Below the pieces are notes generated by a model. The model ran no database searches. It was not told where the DNA came from and saw nothing but the letters and a program-made list of their open reading frames with translations. 64,000 bases of DNA, taken from Winogradskyella luteola (lineage in GTDB: Bacteria; Bacteroidota; Bacteroidia; Flavobacteriales; Flavobacteriaceae). Location: contig NZ_JAGSPD010000013.1 in the NCBI RefSeq assembly GCF_019203985.1, positions 1 through 64,000 on the forward strand, written 5' to 3'. A program made the translations under genes and the position numbers. Shown in pieces: positions 1-8,804 of this stretch. Numbering within the stretch: the stretch's first letter is position 1; each line of letters begins with the position of its first letter.

Positions 1-34
1 TCCCGATTCTTGATAAAAGAATCGGGATTTTTTT
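1..34 (+). terminator. Rho-independent terminator of a gene upstream of the window
   Basis: A perfect 10-bp stem (1-10 with 18-27, TCCCGATTCT/AGAATCGGGA) with a 7-base loop is followed by seven T residues. It ends a plus-strand transcript that begins before the window. Confidence 0.85.
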
Positions 35-106
35 GTTAGGAGTAGTTTTTATTCCGTTTTAAAAGTTTCAGATTTGTTATCTTCAAGATTTAGTAGACAA
101 AGAGAA

Positions 107-2548
107 ATGAAACAAAATAAAGAACTTGACCTTGCTTGGGATTTCGTTAATAATACAAGCAGAAATATCTTCTTAACTGGTAAAGCTGGAACTGGTAAAA
201 CTACGTTTTTACATAAATTAAAGTTCCAATCTCAAAAGCGAATGGTAGTTGTTGCACCAACAGGTGTTGCAGCTATTAATGCCAAAGGAGTTACTATCCA
301 TTCATTTTTCCAGTTGCCATTTGGACCAATTTTGCCTAATGGAGAATTGGATTCTTCATCAACTTTCAATAGAAAATTCAGTAAAACTAAAATCAACATT
401 ATCAAATCCTTAGATCTTTTGGTTATAGATGAAATAAGTATGGTAAGAGCAGATTTACTTGATGGAATCGATAGAACTTTAAAACGCTTTAAAAATAGGG
501 ACTTGCCATTTGGAGGAACACAATTATTGATGATAGGTGACCTCCAACAGTTATCACCGGTTGTTAAAGAGCAAGAATGGCAGTTGTTAGAACCATTTTA
601 TAAAAATGTATTTTTTTTTAGTAGTAAAGCGTACCAGAATTCTAATCCGATTACGATTGAGCTTAAGCATATTTATAGACAAGAAAATCCAATATTTATA
701 AATATTCTTAATGAGATTAGAACTAATAAATTAAGTCAAGTTTCGGCAGACGAACTAAATAAAAGGTATCAACCCGATTTCAATCCAAATGAAAATGATG
801 GGTATATTTCGCTAACGACTCACAACCATAAAGCAAACCGAATAAACAAGCAAGAGATTGAAAAACTAAAAGGTAAACCACAAGTATACAATGCCGTAGT
901 TGAAGGAAAATTTCCAGAGCATTCGTATCCAAACAAAGAAGAATTAAAACTAAAAGTTGGTGCACAGGTAATGTTTATTAAAAATGATAGCTCACCTGAT
1001 AAACGCTATTTCAACGGTAAAATTGGTAAAGTTATATTACTAGATGATGATGAAGTTGTAGTAAATTGCCCAGATGATGATTTTAATATCATTACAAAAC
1101 CAGAAGTTTGGGAGAATATTAAATACACTGTAGATAAGGATACTAAAGCTATTTCTGAAGATAGGATTGGTAGTTATACACAAATGCCACTTCGTTTGGC
1201 GTGGTCAATAACCATTCATAAAAGTCAAGGTTTGACTTTTGAAAAAGCTATAATAGACGCTGAAGATGCGTTTGCTCACGGTCAAACTTATGTGGCACTT
1301 AGTCGCTGTAAGTCTTTGGATGGTTTAATACTTAAAAGTAAAATAACACCAAACCAAATTATTAGTAATAGTAATGTTACTTCATTTAATGAAAATGCAG
1401 AAGCTAACCAACCTGATGCAAAAATTCTTCAAGAGTCAAAGCGTACATTTCAATTAAGTTTAATTTCAGAGATTTTTAATTTTTATAAGTTTTTATACCC
1501 TGCAAATCGAATTTTGGATGTTTATTATAAAAACACAGGGAGCATTGAAGGTAATGTAGAAACACCTTTGACAACTATTAAAGATTCTATTGCCAATCTA
1601 CTCAAAATAAGTAATTCTTTTAATAATCAATTGAAATCAATCGGAGATTTGGTAGATATCCCTGAATCAAATAACACACTACAAGAAAGATTTACTAAAG
1701 CTATCAAATATTTCGATGAGCAAACAAAAGCGACTATAGAAAATTCGTTACAAGCTTTAAGTTTTACTACAGATAACAAAGCCATAAACAAAGATATAAC
1801 AAAACAGCTAGATACTTTGGAAGAGTTATTAGCAGCTAAACTATTATTTTTTGATGGCCTAAAAAATGGATTTAATGTTCAACATTTTTTAGAATTAAGA
1901 GCTCAAACTGTCTTTTTAGCTAAAGAAAAACCAAAGAAACAACACAAAATCATTATAAATAGTACTGCTAATATAGAACTCTTTGAGTTATTGAAAACCT
2001 TGAGAAACGAAATTGCTCAAAGAGAAGATTTAGTACATTTTCAAATTTTTACTCAGAAGTCTTTATATGCAATGTGTGAGATGTTGCCAACCACCAAACA
2101 AGAATTAAAAGCGATACATGGCATAGGTAAGACACGTATAGAGAATTACGGAACAGAAATACTACAAGTTATAAAAAGTTATTGCGAAGAAAATGAAATT
2201 GAAACCTCCCGTAATATTTCGGTATTTGAAGTTCCCAAAAAAGCAAAATTACAAAAAGGAGATACTAAGAAAGTTTCGTTGGAATTGTTTAAAAAAGGAA
2301 AATCTTTGGAAGAAATAGCCGAAGACCGAGAATTAAATCCTAATACAATATTTGGCCATTTAGCAAGTTTTATTCCTTCAGGAGAAGTAAAGGTCACAGA
2401 CTTAATGCCAGAATCGCATTATTCAGAATTAAAAACAATTATTCCTACTAAAACTTTCGATAACCTTTCGGATCTAAAGCATCAACTTGATGAAAAATAC
2501 TCTTATGGTGAATTGCGGTTAGTGGTTAATGAGCTTACTAATAATTAA
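107..2548 (+). CDS. Pif1/RecD-like helicase with C-terminal HRDC and helix-turn-helix regions
   Basis: Likely an ATP-dependent 5'-3' DNA helicase of the Pif1/RecD superfamily 1B acting in DNA repair or replication. Walker A (GKAGTGKTT) lies near residues 25-33, Walker B (VIDE) near 106-109, and a late helicase motif (TIHKSQGLTFE) near 370. A linker of about 150 residues follows. Residues about 626-690 look like an HRDC domain with a helix-hairpin-helix-like IHGIGKTRIENYG, and about 718-765 resemble the small helix-turn-helix found at the C-terminus of some RecQ proteins. I start at ATG 107 (813 aa), preceded by AGAGAA; the frame also opens at TTG 74, giving 11 unconvincing extra residues. The combination is common in Bacteroidota but its role is not established. 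The helicase call is firm, the accessory domains less so. Confidence 0.88.
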   Translation: MKQNKELDLAWDFVNNTSRNIFLTGKAGTGKTTFLHKLKFQSQKRMVVVAPTGVAAINAKGVTIHSFFQLPFGPILPNGELDSSSTFNRKFSKTKINIIKSLDLLVIDEISMVRADLLDGIDRTLKRFKNRDLPFGGTQLLMIGDLQQLSPVVKEQEWQLLEPFYKNVFFFSSKAYQNSNPITIELKHIYRQENPIFINILNEIRTNKLSQVSADELNKRYQPDFNPNENDGYISLTTHNHKANRINKQEIEKLKGKPQVYNAVVEGKFPEHSYPNKEELKLKVGAQVMFIKNDSSPDKRYFNGKIGKVILLDDDEVVVNCPDDDFNIITKPEVWENIKYTVDKDTKAISEDRIGSYTQMPLRLAWSITIHKSQGLTFEKAIIDAEDAFAHGQTYVALSRCKSLDGLILKSKITPNQIISNSNVTSFNENAEANQPDAKILQESKRTFQLSLISEIFNFYKFLYPANRILDVYYKNTGSIEGNVETPLTTIKDSIANLLKISNSFNNQLKSIGDLVDIPESNNTLQERFTKAIKYFDEQTKATIENSLQALSFTTDNKAINKDITKQLDTLEELLAAKLLFFDGLKNGFNVQHFLELRAQTVFLAKEKPKKQHKIIINSTANIELFELLKTLRNEIAQREDLVHFQIFTQKSLYAMCEMLPTTKQELKAIHGIGKTRIENYGTEILQVIKSYCEENEIETSRNISVFEVPKKAKLQKGDTKKVSLELFKKGKSLEEIAEDRELNPNTIFGHLASFIPSGEVKVTDLMPESHYSELKTIIPTKTFDNLSDLKHQLDEKYSYGELRLVVNELTNN

Positions 2549-2553
2549 AAAGA

Positions 2554-2574
2554 CTTCAGAGTTAAATTCTGAAG
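2554..2574. terminator. Short hairpin between convergent genes
   Basis: A 7-bp stem (CTTCAGA/TCTGAAG) with a 7-base loop lies between the helicase stop and the acyl-CoA dehydrogenase stop. A run of A on the left flank gives a U tract for the minus-strand transcript, so it mainly suits the dehydrogenase gene. Confidence 0.55.
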
Positions 2575-2599
2575 CCTTTCAACATATTATTAAAAAGAG

Positions 2600-3742
2600 T
2601 TATTCTTTAATAACTCCTCTAGAAATTACAATTTTCTGTATTTCTGAAGTACCTTCATAAATCTGTGTAATTTTTGCATCTCGCATTAAGCGCTCTACAT
2701 GATATTCTTTAACGAAACCATTACCACCGTGGATTTGCACAGCTTCAACCGTGTGTTCCATAGCCACTTTACTTGCATAGAGTTTTGCCATGGCACTAGA
2801 CATATCGTAGTTATTCCCTTGATCTTTGTCCCAAGCTGCTTTCATAACTAATAGCCGCGCAGCTTCAATATCTGTATACATATCTGCTAGTTTAAACGCA
2901 ATGGCTTGGTGATTGCAAATTTCTGTACCAAACGCTTTACGCTCCTTAGAATATTTCAATGCCAATTCATAAGCGCCAGCCGCAATTCCTAAGGCTTGTG
3001 CAGCAATACCAATTCGTCCACCAGATAAGGTTTTCATGGCGAATTTAAATCCAAATCCGTCTTCACCAATTCTATTTTCCTTAGGAACTTTAACATCATT
3101 AAACTGAAGTGTATGCGTATCACTTCCTCTAATTCCTAATTTATCTTCTTTAGGGCCAATATCAAAACCAGGCATTCCTTTTTCAACGATAAAGGCATTG
3201 ATACCTCTATGTCCTTTTCCTCTATCGGTTTGTGCAATTACTAAATAAACATCAGAACGTCCACCATTTGTAATCCAATTCTTTGTACCATTAATTACAT
3301 AATGATCTCCCATATCAATAGCTGTAGTTTTTTGCGAAGTCGCATCACTACCTGCTTCGGGTTCACTTAAGCAAAAAGCACCTATGTTTTCACCTGTAGC
3401 TAACTTGGTAAGATATTTTTGTTTTTGGTCTTCAGTACCAAAAGCTTCAAGACCATAGCAAACCAATGAATTATTTACAGAAACCATAACTGAAGCTGAT
3501 GCATCTATTTTTGAAAGTTCTTCCATAATTAATACGTAAGAGATAGCATCCATACCACTTCCTCCGTATTTTGGATCTACCATAATACCCATAAATCCTA
3601 ATTCGCCCATTTTACGAACCAATTCATCAGGAAAAGTTTGTGCATTGTCACGTTCTATAACGCCTGGTAGTAATTCGGTTTGTGCAAAATCGCGAGCTGC
3701 ATCACGAATCATTAAATGTTCTTCTGTTAAGTTAAAGTCCAT
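2600..3742 (-). CDS. Acyl-CoA dehydrogenase
   Basis: FAD-dependent acyl-CoA dehydrogenase (380 aa, the usual length for the short-chain/butyryl and isovaleryl-like group). It introduces the alpha-beta double bond in acyl-CoA during fatty-acid or branched-chain amino-acid breakdown and passes electrons to electron-transfer flavoprotein. The flavin/substrate region (FCLSEPEAGSDA) lies near residues 123-134, and the C-terminal IYEGTSEIQ carries the glutamate in the position of the catalytic base. The N-terminus (MDFNLTEEHLMIRD) is typical, so the start is secure. It is monocistronic with its own promoter (3780-3810) and a leader of about 30 nt, and is divergent from anmK. The exact chain-length specificity cannot be read from sequence. 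Confidence 0.95.
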   Translation of the reverse strand: MDFNLTEEHLMIRDAARDFAQTELLPGVIERDNAQTFPDELVRKMGELGFMGIMVDPKYGGSGMDAISYVLIMEELSKIDASASVMVSVNNSLVCYGLEAFGTEDQKQKYLTKLATGENIGAFCLSEPEAGSDATSQKTTAIDMGDHYVINGTKNWITNGGRSDVYLVIAQTDRGKGHRGINAFIVEKGMPGFDIGPKEDKLGIRGSDTHTLQFNDVKVPKENRIGEDGFGFKFAMKTLSGGRIGIAAQALGIAAGAYELALKYSKERKAFGTEICNHQAIAFKLADMYTDIEAARLLVMKAAWDKDQGNNYDMSSAMAKLYASKVAMEHTVEAVQIHGGNGFVKEYHVERLMRDAKITQIYEGTSEIQKIVISRGVIKE

Positions 3743-3779
3743 AAAATTGATTAATTATTGAATTGATAAAATTTTCATG

Positions 3780-3810
3780 CAAAGATAACTTTTTATTACG
3801 GTATTTTCAA
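3780..3810 (-). promoter_or_regulatory. Bacteroidota-type promoter of the acyl-CoA dehydrogenase gene
   Basis: On the minus strand a -33-like TTG is separated by 20 nt from a -7 box TATCTTTG that matches TAnnTTTG. The start codon follows about 38 nt beyond the box. Confidence 0.6.
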
Positions 3811-3833
3811 TAAGGAATAGTATTTTTACTAAT

Positions 3834-4907
3834 ATGATAAAGTCAGAATATAAGGTAGTCGCAGTAATGTCTGGAACGTCTTTGGATGGAATAGATCTCA
3901 TTTTTGCTACTTACGTTTTTAATGGTATATGGGAATCTGAAATTCACCATAGTGAAACGATAAAATATACCAAAGACTGGAAACTGATTTTGAGTCAATT
4001 GGTTTATAAATCCAAGAATGAATTATGTAAGATAGACCAACAATATTCAGAGTATTTGGCAACTGTTATTTTAGGTTTTATTAATAAACATAAGCTTGAA
4101 AATATAGACTTTATTTCTTCTCATGGCCATACAGCTTTGCATCGACCAGAGGATGGCATGACACTCCAGATTGGCAATCAACAGATTTTAAGTGATGTTC
4201 TAAATGAAAAAGTAATATGTGATTATAGAGTGCAGGATGTTAAACTTGGTGGACAGGGTGCGCCTTTAGTGCCAATTGGTGATCGCTTGTTATTTCATCA
4301 ATATGATTATTGCCTAAATTTAGGAGGCTTTGCGAATGTTTCATATGAAAATAATAATGAAATAGTAGCTTATGATATTTGCCCTGTGAATATTGTTCTG
4401 AATCATTATGTTTCAAAATTGAAATTAGAGTATGATGATAAAGGCAGAATAGCTTCAAAAGGAAACATTAATGAAGACTTATTATATCGGTTGAACACTT
4501 TGGAATTTTATCAGGAAGTACCCCCAAAATCTTTGGGTTTAGAGTGGGTTGAGGCTTATGTTTTTTCCATGATTGATTCGTTTAACATGCAAACTGAAAA
4601 CGTTCTAAGAACTTTTGTAGAGCATATTGCCATTCAGATTTCTCAAAATTTAAAAATTAAGGATAGTGATGTTTTCGTCACTGGCGGCGGGGCTTACAAT
4701 GAATTTTTAATGTCAAGATTAAAAAACTTTTCTAAGTCAGAAATTATAATTCCCAAAGCAGCCATAGTAGAATTTAAAGAGGCCTTAATTTTTGGACTTC
4801 TGGGAGTGCTAAGAGTTAGAAATGAAATTAATTGTCTCAAAAGTGTAACTGGCGCAAGTATTAATCATTCTTCAGGGAAGATTTTGATTCCCAGTACTCA
4901 AAATTAA
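3834..4907 (+). CDS. anmK: Anhydro-N-acetylmuramic acid kinase
   Basis: Phosphorylates and opens 1,6-anhydro-MurNAc to MurNAc-6-phosphate during recycling of peptidoglycan fragments in the cytoplasm. Family hallmarks are the N-terminal nucleotide-binding loop VMSGTSLDGID (about residues 10-20), SSHGHTALHRP (about 96-106), NLGGFANVSY (about 162-171) and VTGGGAYNEF near the C-terminus. The 357-aa length is normal for the Bacteroidota form. The start ATG lies 91 bp from the divergent acyl-CoA dehydrogenase start, with a weak -7-like TATTTTTA just upstream. It stands alone apart from the dehydrogenase gene 68 bp downstream. Confidence 0.95.
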   Translation: MIKSEYKVVAVMSGTSLDGIDLIFATYVFNGIWESEIHHSETIKYTKDWKLILSQLVYKSKNELCKIDQQYSEYLATVILGFINKHKLENIDFISSHGHTALHRPEDGMTLQIGNQQILSDVLNEKVICDYRVQDVKLGGQGAPLVPIGDRLLFHQYDYCLNLGGFANVSYENNNEIVAYDICPVNIVLNHYVSKLKLEYDDKGRIASKGNINEDLLYRLNTLEFYQEVPPKSLGLEWVEAYVFSMIDSFNMQTENVLRTFVEHIAIQISQNLKIKDSDVFVTGGGAYNEFLMSRLKNFSKSEIIIPKAAIVEFKEALIFGLLGVLRVRNEINCLKSVTGASINHSSGKILIPSTQN

Positions 4908-4940
4908 TGTTTATTTCATTTCAAAGGTACTAGAGTTTTT

Positions 4941-4948
4941 TATATTTG
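4941..4948 (+). promoter_or_regulatory. Candidate -7 box for the Glu/Leu dehydrogenase-nhaD pair
   Basis: TATATTTG matches the Bacteroidota -7 consensus 28 nt before the TTG start codon. I see no good TTTG at the -33 position, so support is partial. Confidence 0.4.
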
Positions 4949-4975
4949 TTACAACTAACTTAACTAACATAATCA

Positions 4976-6205
4976 TTGATAAAGAAATTACTTCAGACAT
5001 ACGAAAATAGACCGCCAGAAATCGTCTTTCATTGGAACGATTCTGAAACAGATGCAGAAGGTTGGACTGTTATAAATTCGCTTAGAGGTGGAGCAGCGGG
5101 AGGAGGCACAAGAATGCGAAAAGGATTGGACAGAAACGAGGTATTATCACTTGCAAAAACTATGGAAGTTAAGTTTACGGTTTCTGGCCCTAAAATTGGA
5201 GGAGCAAAATCTGGGATTAACTTCGATCCCCATGATCCAAGAAAAAAAGGGGTTTTGGAACGCTGGTATACTGCCGTTTCACCTTTATTGAAAAGTTATT
5301 ATGGCACAGGAGGAGACCTCAATGTTGATGAAATCCATGAGGTGATACCAATTACGGAAGAGAGCGGGGTATGGCATCCGCAAGAAGGTGTTTTTGAAGG
5401 GCATTTTAAACCTTCTCAAGCTGATAAAATTAATAGAATTGGCCAGTTAAGGCAAGGTGTGATAAAGGTGCTTGAAAACCCAAAGTATTCACCAGACGTT
5501 ACTCGGAAATACACTGTGGCAGATATGATTACAGGTTATGGTGTTGCGGTTGCTGCCAAGCATTTTTATGCTATTAAGGATGATTCTATAAAAGGGAAAC
5601 GTGTTGTTGTTCAAGGTTTTGGTAATGTTGGTGCAGCAGCTGCATTTTACTTTGCTCAAATGGGAGCTAAAGTGGTCGGTATTATTGATCGTGTAGGCGG
5701 ACTGATTAACACTGAAGGTTTTACTTTTAAGGAAATTACGGATTTATATCTGCGAAAAAATGGGAATACACTTATCGCTGATGATCTTATTCCTTTTGAA
5801 GAGATCAATGAGAAAATATGGTCTTTAAAGACTGAAGTTTTCGCACCATGCGCAGCCTCAAGGTTAATTACACAAGATCAAATAGATGAGATGATAAATA
5901 CTGGTCTAGAGGTTATTACTTGCGGAGCCAACGTGCCTTTTGCAGATAAGGAAATTTTCTTCGGGCCAATAATGGAGCATACGGATCAAAAAGTAAGTTT
6001 AATACCAGATTTCATTTCAAATTGTGGTATGGCTAGAGTCTTTGCATATTTTATGGAGCGCAAAGTTTTAATGACCGACGAAGCTATTTTTAATGACACC
6101 TCAAAGGTTATCAAAAAAGCTTTAAAAGAAGTACACAAAAATAATCCTACTAAAATTGGTGTGAGCGAAACAGCTTTTGAGATTGCACTGAGACAACTAA
6201 TTTAA
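4976..6205 (+). CDS. Glu/Leu/Phe/Val family amino-acid dehydrogenase
   Basis: NAD(P)-dependent oxidative deaminase of an amino acid, in the Glu/Leu/Phe/Val dehydrogenase family. The N-terminal catalytic domain has LRGGAAGGGTRM (about 36-47) and GPKIGGAKSGINFDP (about 71-85), with the conserved lysines at 73 and 78. The Rossmann domain has VVQGFGNVGAAA near residues 212-223. At 409 aa it is shorter than hexameric GDH (about 450) and longer than typical leucine dehydrogenase (about 365), so the substrate is uncertain. No ATG is available near the N-terminus: the start is TTG at 4976 (MIKKLLQTYEN). It is followed after 7 nt by nhaD, so the two are probably co-transcribed. Confidence 0.9.
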   Translation: MIKKLLQTYENRPPEIVFHWNDSETDAEGWTVINSLRGGAAGGGTRMRKGLDRNEVLSLAKTMEVKFTVSGPKIGGAKSGINFDPHDPRKKGVLERWYTAVSPLLKSYYGTGGDLNVDEIHEVIPITEESGVWHPQEGVFEGHFKPSQADKINRIGQLRQGVIKVLENPKYSPDVTRKYTVADMITGYGVAVAAKHFYAIKDDSIKGKRVVVQGFGNVGAAAAFYFAQMGAKVVGIIDRVGGLINTEGFTFKEITDLYLRKNGNTLIADDLIPFEEINEKIWSLKTEVFAPCAASRLITQDQIDEMINTGLEVITCGANVPFADKEIFFGPIMEHTDQKVSLIPDFISNCGMARVFAYFMERKVLMTDEAIFNDTSKVIKKALKEVHKNNPTKIGVSETAFEIALRQLI

Positions 6206-6212
6206 AACTACT

Positions 6213-7604
6213 ATGGAAACTGTAATAATTCTTGTTTTTGTTTTTGGCTATTTAGCCATTACTTTAGAACACAATATTAAGATAGATAAATTAATTCCGG
6301 CTTTGGTTATGATGGCCATAAGTTGGGCTTTGATTTCTCTTGGCATCGACGACTTCTCACAATGGTTTGATTCGGCCAAGCATAACTTAATGGATAATTT
6401 CGGTTTGCTTCCTCATGAAGAAAAAATGCATCTCATGGAAGAGACTTTACTTCATCATTTAGGTAAAACGGCAGAAATATTAGTCTTTCTATTGGGAGCA
6501 ATGACCATAGTAGAAATTATAGATTATTTTGATGGCTTCTCAACTATTAAGAACTCAGTAAATTTTAATAGTAGGAAAAAATTATTATGGATGTTTGCTA
6601 TTTTGGCATTTGTATTATCTGCAATCATTGATAATCTTACAGCTACAATAGTGTTGATATCCATTTTGCAAAAAATCGTAAAAGATAGAAGTATTAGAAT
6701 ATGGTTTGCAGGTTTAATTATTATCGCTGCAAATGCTGGTGGAGCTTGGTCGCCAATTGGTGATGTTACGACTACCATGCTTTGGATTGGTGATAAAGTT
6801 TCTACGGGTAATTTATTTATATACCTGTTTATACCTTCATTGTTGTGTATGGTTGTGCCAACGTTTATAGCTTCAATGCTTAAACCTTTTAAGGGAACTT
6901 TGGAGTTACAAGCGGCGGATGATAAACCAAAGAATAAATTCAGTTCTACAATGTTGTTTTTAGGACTTGGGGCCATTGTCTTTGTTCCTGTTTTTAAAGT
7001 AATTACACATTTACCACCATATGTTGGTATGATGCTATCGCTAGGCGTTGTTGCAATTTTTGCTGAGATTTATAGTAACTCTAAGTTTGCGATCTCTACG
7101 GTGACTTCGGATGAGCACTCGTCACATGCAAGTCATAGTCCTGTACACTATTCATTATCTAAAATTGAGTTGCCAAGTATCTTATTTTTCTTAGGAATTT
7201 TAATGGCCGTGGCGGCTTTGGAGTCTTTAGGTATTCTTTTTGGTTTTGCAGGTTCTTTACAAGAGACCATGCCAATGTTGAGTACAGAACCTGTTGGAAC
7301 AAGTGTTTCTGACCTAGTTGTGTTATTGTTGGGTGTAGGTTCGGCGGTAATTGATAATGTACCTTTGGTAGCTGCAAGTTTGGGTATGTTCTCTCAACCA
7401 TTAGATGATCAATTATGGCATTTTATAGCCTATTCTGCAGGTACAGGTGGAAGCATGCTGATTATTGGTTCTGCAGCTGGTGTTGTGGCAATGGGAATGG
7501 AAAAAATAGATTTTTTCTGGTATCTTAAGAAAATATCCTGGTTGGCATTAGTAGGCTTTTTAGCTGGTGCAATTGCCTTCATAGTAATGAGAGGTATTAT
7601 CTAA
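6213..7604 (+). CDS. nhaD: NhaD-type sodium:proton antiporter
   Basis: Inner-membrane Na+/H+ antiporter of the ion-transporter superfamily (463 aa, about 11-13 hydrophobic segments). Characteristic stretches are SAIIDNLTATIVL (about 131-143), GGAWSPIGDVTTTMLWIGD (about 176-194) and a second SAVIDNVPLVAA in the C-terminal half, forming the paired inverted motif of this superfamily. A soluble His/Ser-rich loop (DEHSSHASHSPVH) sits near residue 300. It exports sodium and balances pH, fitting a marine lifestyle. The start ATG is 7 nt after the dehydrogenase stop. Placement beside exbB-exbD-tonB may be coincidental, though all use ion gradients. Confidence 0.92.
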   Translation: METVIILVFVFGYLAITLEHNIKIDKLIPALVMMAISWALISLGIDDFSQWFDSAKHNLMDNFGLLPHEEKMHLMEETLLHHLGKTAEILVFLLGAMTIVEIIDYFDGFSTIKNSVNFNSRKKLLWMFAILAFVLSAIIDNLTATIVLISILQKIVKDRSIRIWFAGLIIIAANAGGAWSPIGDVTTTMLWIGDKVSTGNLFIYLFIPSLLCMVVPTFIASMLKPFKGTLELQAADDKPKNKFSSTMLFLGLGAIVFVPVFKVITHLPPYVGMMLSLGVVAIFAEIYSNSKFAISTVTSDEHSSHASHSPVHYSLSKIELPSILFFLGILMAVAALESLGILFGFAGSLQETMPMLSTEPVGTSVSDLVVLLLGVGSAVIDNVPLVAASLGMFSQPLDDQLWHFIAYSAGTGGSMLIIGSAAGVVAMGMEKIDFFWYLKKISWLALVGFLAGAIAFIVMRGII

Positions 7605-7668
7605 ACATACTTAAGTAAAAAACTTAACGTTATAATTTACAGAAACTTTTAAACTTAAAACGTATTAT

Positions 7669-8364
7669 ATGATATTACTAAGTAATATTCAAGATGAAGT
7701 GGATGTTCTAACAGATGGTGAATCCGTTGAAAAAACATTATCCATTATAGAGCTTATTACGAGCGGGGGAACATCTGGTATGGTGATTATCCTTATTCTA
7801 TTCTTACTTCTCATCGTGGCGACTTACATTTATTTTGAACGTATTTTTGCTATAAAGGCAGCTTCTAAAGTTGATTCTAATTTTATGAATCAAATAAAAG
7901 ATCATGTTAGTAATGGTAAAATAGATTCTGCACAAATGTTGTGTGCGCAACAGAATTCACCTGTATCTCGCTTAATAGCAAAAGGAATTACCAGAATTGG
8001 TAAACCGCTTGAAGATATTAATACGGCGATTGAAAATGCTGGACGACTAGAGGTTTACAGCCTTGAGAAAAATGTTAGTGTTTTGGCAACAATCTCTGGG
8101 GTAGCACCAATGATAGGTTTCTTAGGTACAGTAGTCGGTATGATTCTCTCTATTTTTGAATTGGCCAATGCTGGGGGAACCATACAAATGGATGTTTTAG
8201 CAAGTGGCTTATACACAGCAATGACTACAACGGTTGGAGGATTAATCGTTGGTATTATAGCATATGTAGCTTATAACCATATCGTCGTAAAAACCAATAA
8301 GGTGGTATACCAAATGGAAGCTAACTCAGTAGAATTTTTAGATCATTTAAACGAACCTATCTAA
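7669..8364 (+). CDS. exbB: ExbB/TolQ/MotA-family proton channel subunit
   Basis: Inner-membrane channel subunit that with ExbD uses the proton motive force to energise TonB. The 231-aa protein has three hydrophobic segments (about 37-58, 135-160 and 175-200) and the typical cytoplasmic loop between the first two. GVAPMIGFLGTVVGMI and TAMTTTVGGLIVGI are family hallmarks, with the conserved Thr residues of the ion path. The 31-residue acidic N-terminal extension is unremarkable. It is the first gene of exbB-exbD-tonB-folC with 1-46 nt gaps. Confidence 0.92.
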   Translation: MILLSNIQDEVDVLTDGESVEKTLSIIELITSGGTSGMVIILILFLLLIVATYIYFERIFAIKAASKVDSNFMNQIKDHVSNGKIDSAQMLCAQQNSPVSRLIAKGITRIGKPLEDINTAIENAGRLEVYSLEKNVSVLATISGVAPMIGFLGTVVGMILSIFELANAGGTIQMDVLASGLYTAMTTTVGGLIVGIIAYVAYNHIVVKTNKVVYQMEANSVEFLDHLNEPI

Positions 8365-8365
8365 A

Positions 8366-8758
8366 ATGAACATTAGAGGACGAAATAAGGTAACACCAGA
8401 ATTCAATATGGCATCAATGACCGATATTGTATTTTTGTTGTTGATCTTTTTTATGATTGCTTCAACGTTGGTGACCACGAATGCCATTGACATTATTTTG
8501 CCAAAAGCTAGTGGTAAAACTGAAAACAAAAAGTCCACAGCGGTAAGCATCAAAAAGGATTTAACCTATTATATCGATCAGAAACGTGTTGGGGAAAGTG
8601 TTTTAGAGAGTCAGTTGATTTCTATTTTATCAAAACAAGAAACACCGACAATTGTATTAAGAGCAGAAAAATCTGTACCAGTTGAAAATGTGGTAAAGGT
8701 TATGGACATTGCCAATCGCAACAAGTTTAAAGTGATACTGGCAGTAAAGCCAAACTAA
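8366..8758 (+). CDS. exbD: ExbD/TolR-family biopolymer transport protein
   Basis: Partner of the adjacent channel subunit: a 130-aa protein with a short cytoplasmic N-terminus, one membrane segment (about 18-40) and a periplasmic C-terminal domain. MASMTDIVFLLLIFFMIAS carries the aspartate (about residue 20) that takes part in proton movement. The start lies 1 nt after the exbB stop, showing tight translational coupling. I choose ExbD over TolR because a TonB-like gene follows directly and no TolA/TolB/Pal genes are nearby. Confidence 0.92.
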   Translation: MNIRGRNKVTPEFNMASMTDIVFLLLIFFMIASTLVTTNAIDIILPKASGKTENKKSTAVSIKKDLTYYIDQKRVGESVLESQLISILSKQETPTIVLRAEKSVPVENVVKVMDIANRNKFKVILAVKPN

Positions 8759-8804
8759 ACGGCATCATTTTTGAAACTATACTAAATAAAGATAAAGTGC
8801 TGAA

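Noticed and set aside
6524..6976. Open frame of 150 codons opposite nhaD
   Set aside because: Antisense to a clear membrane protein gene with no features of its own.
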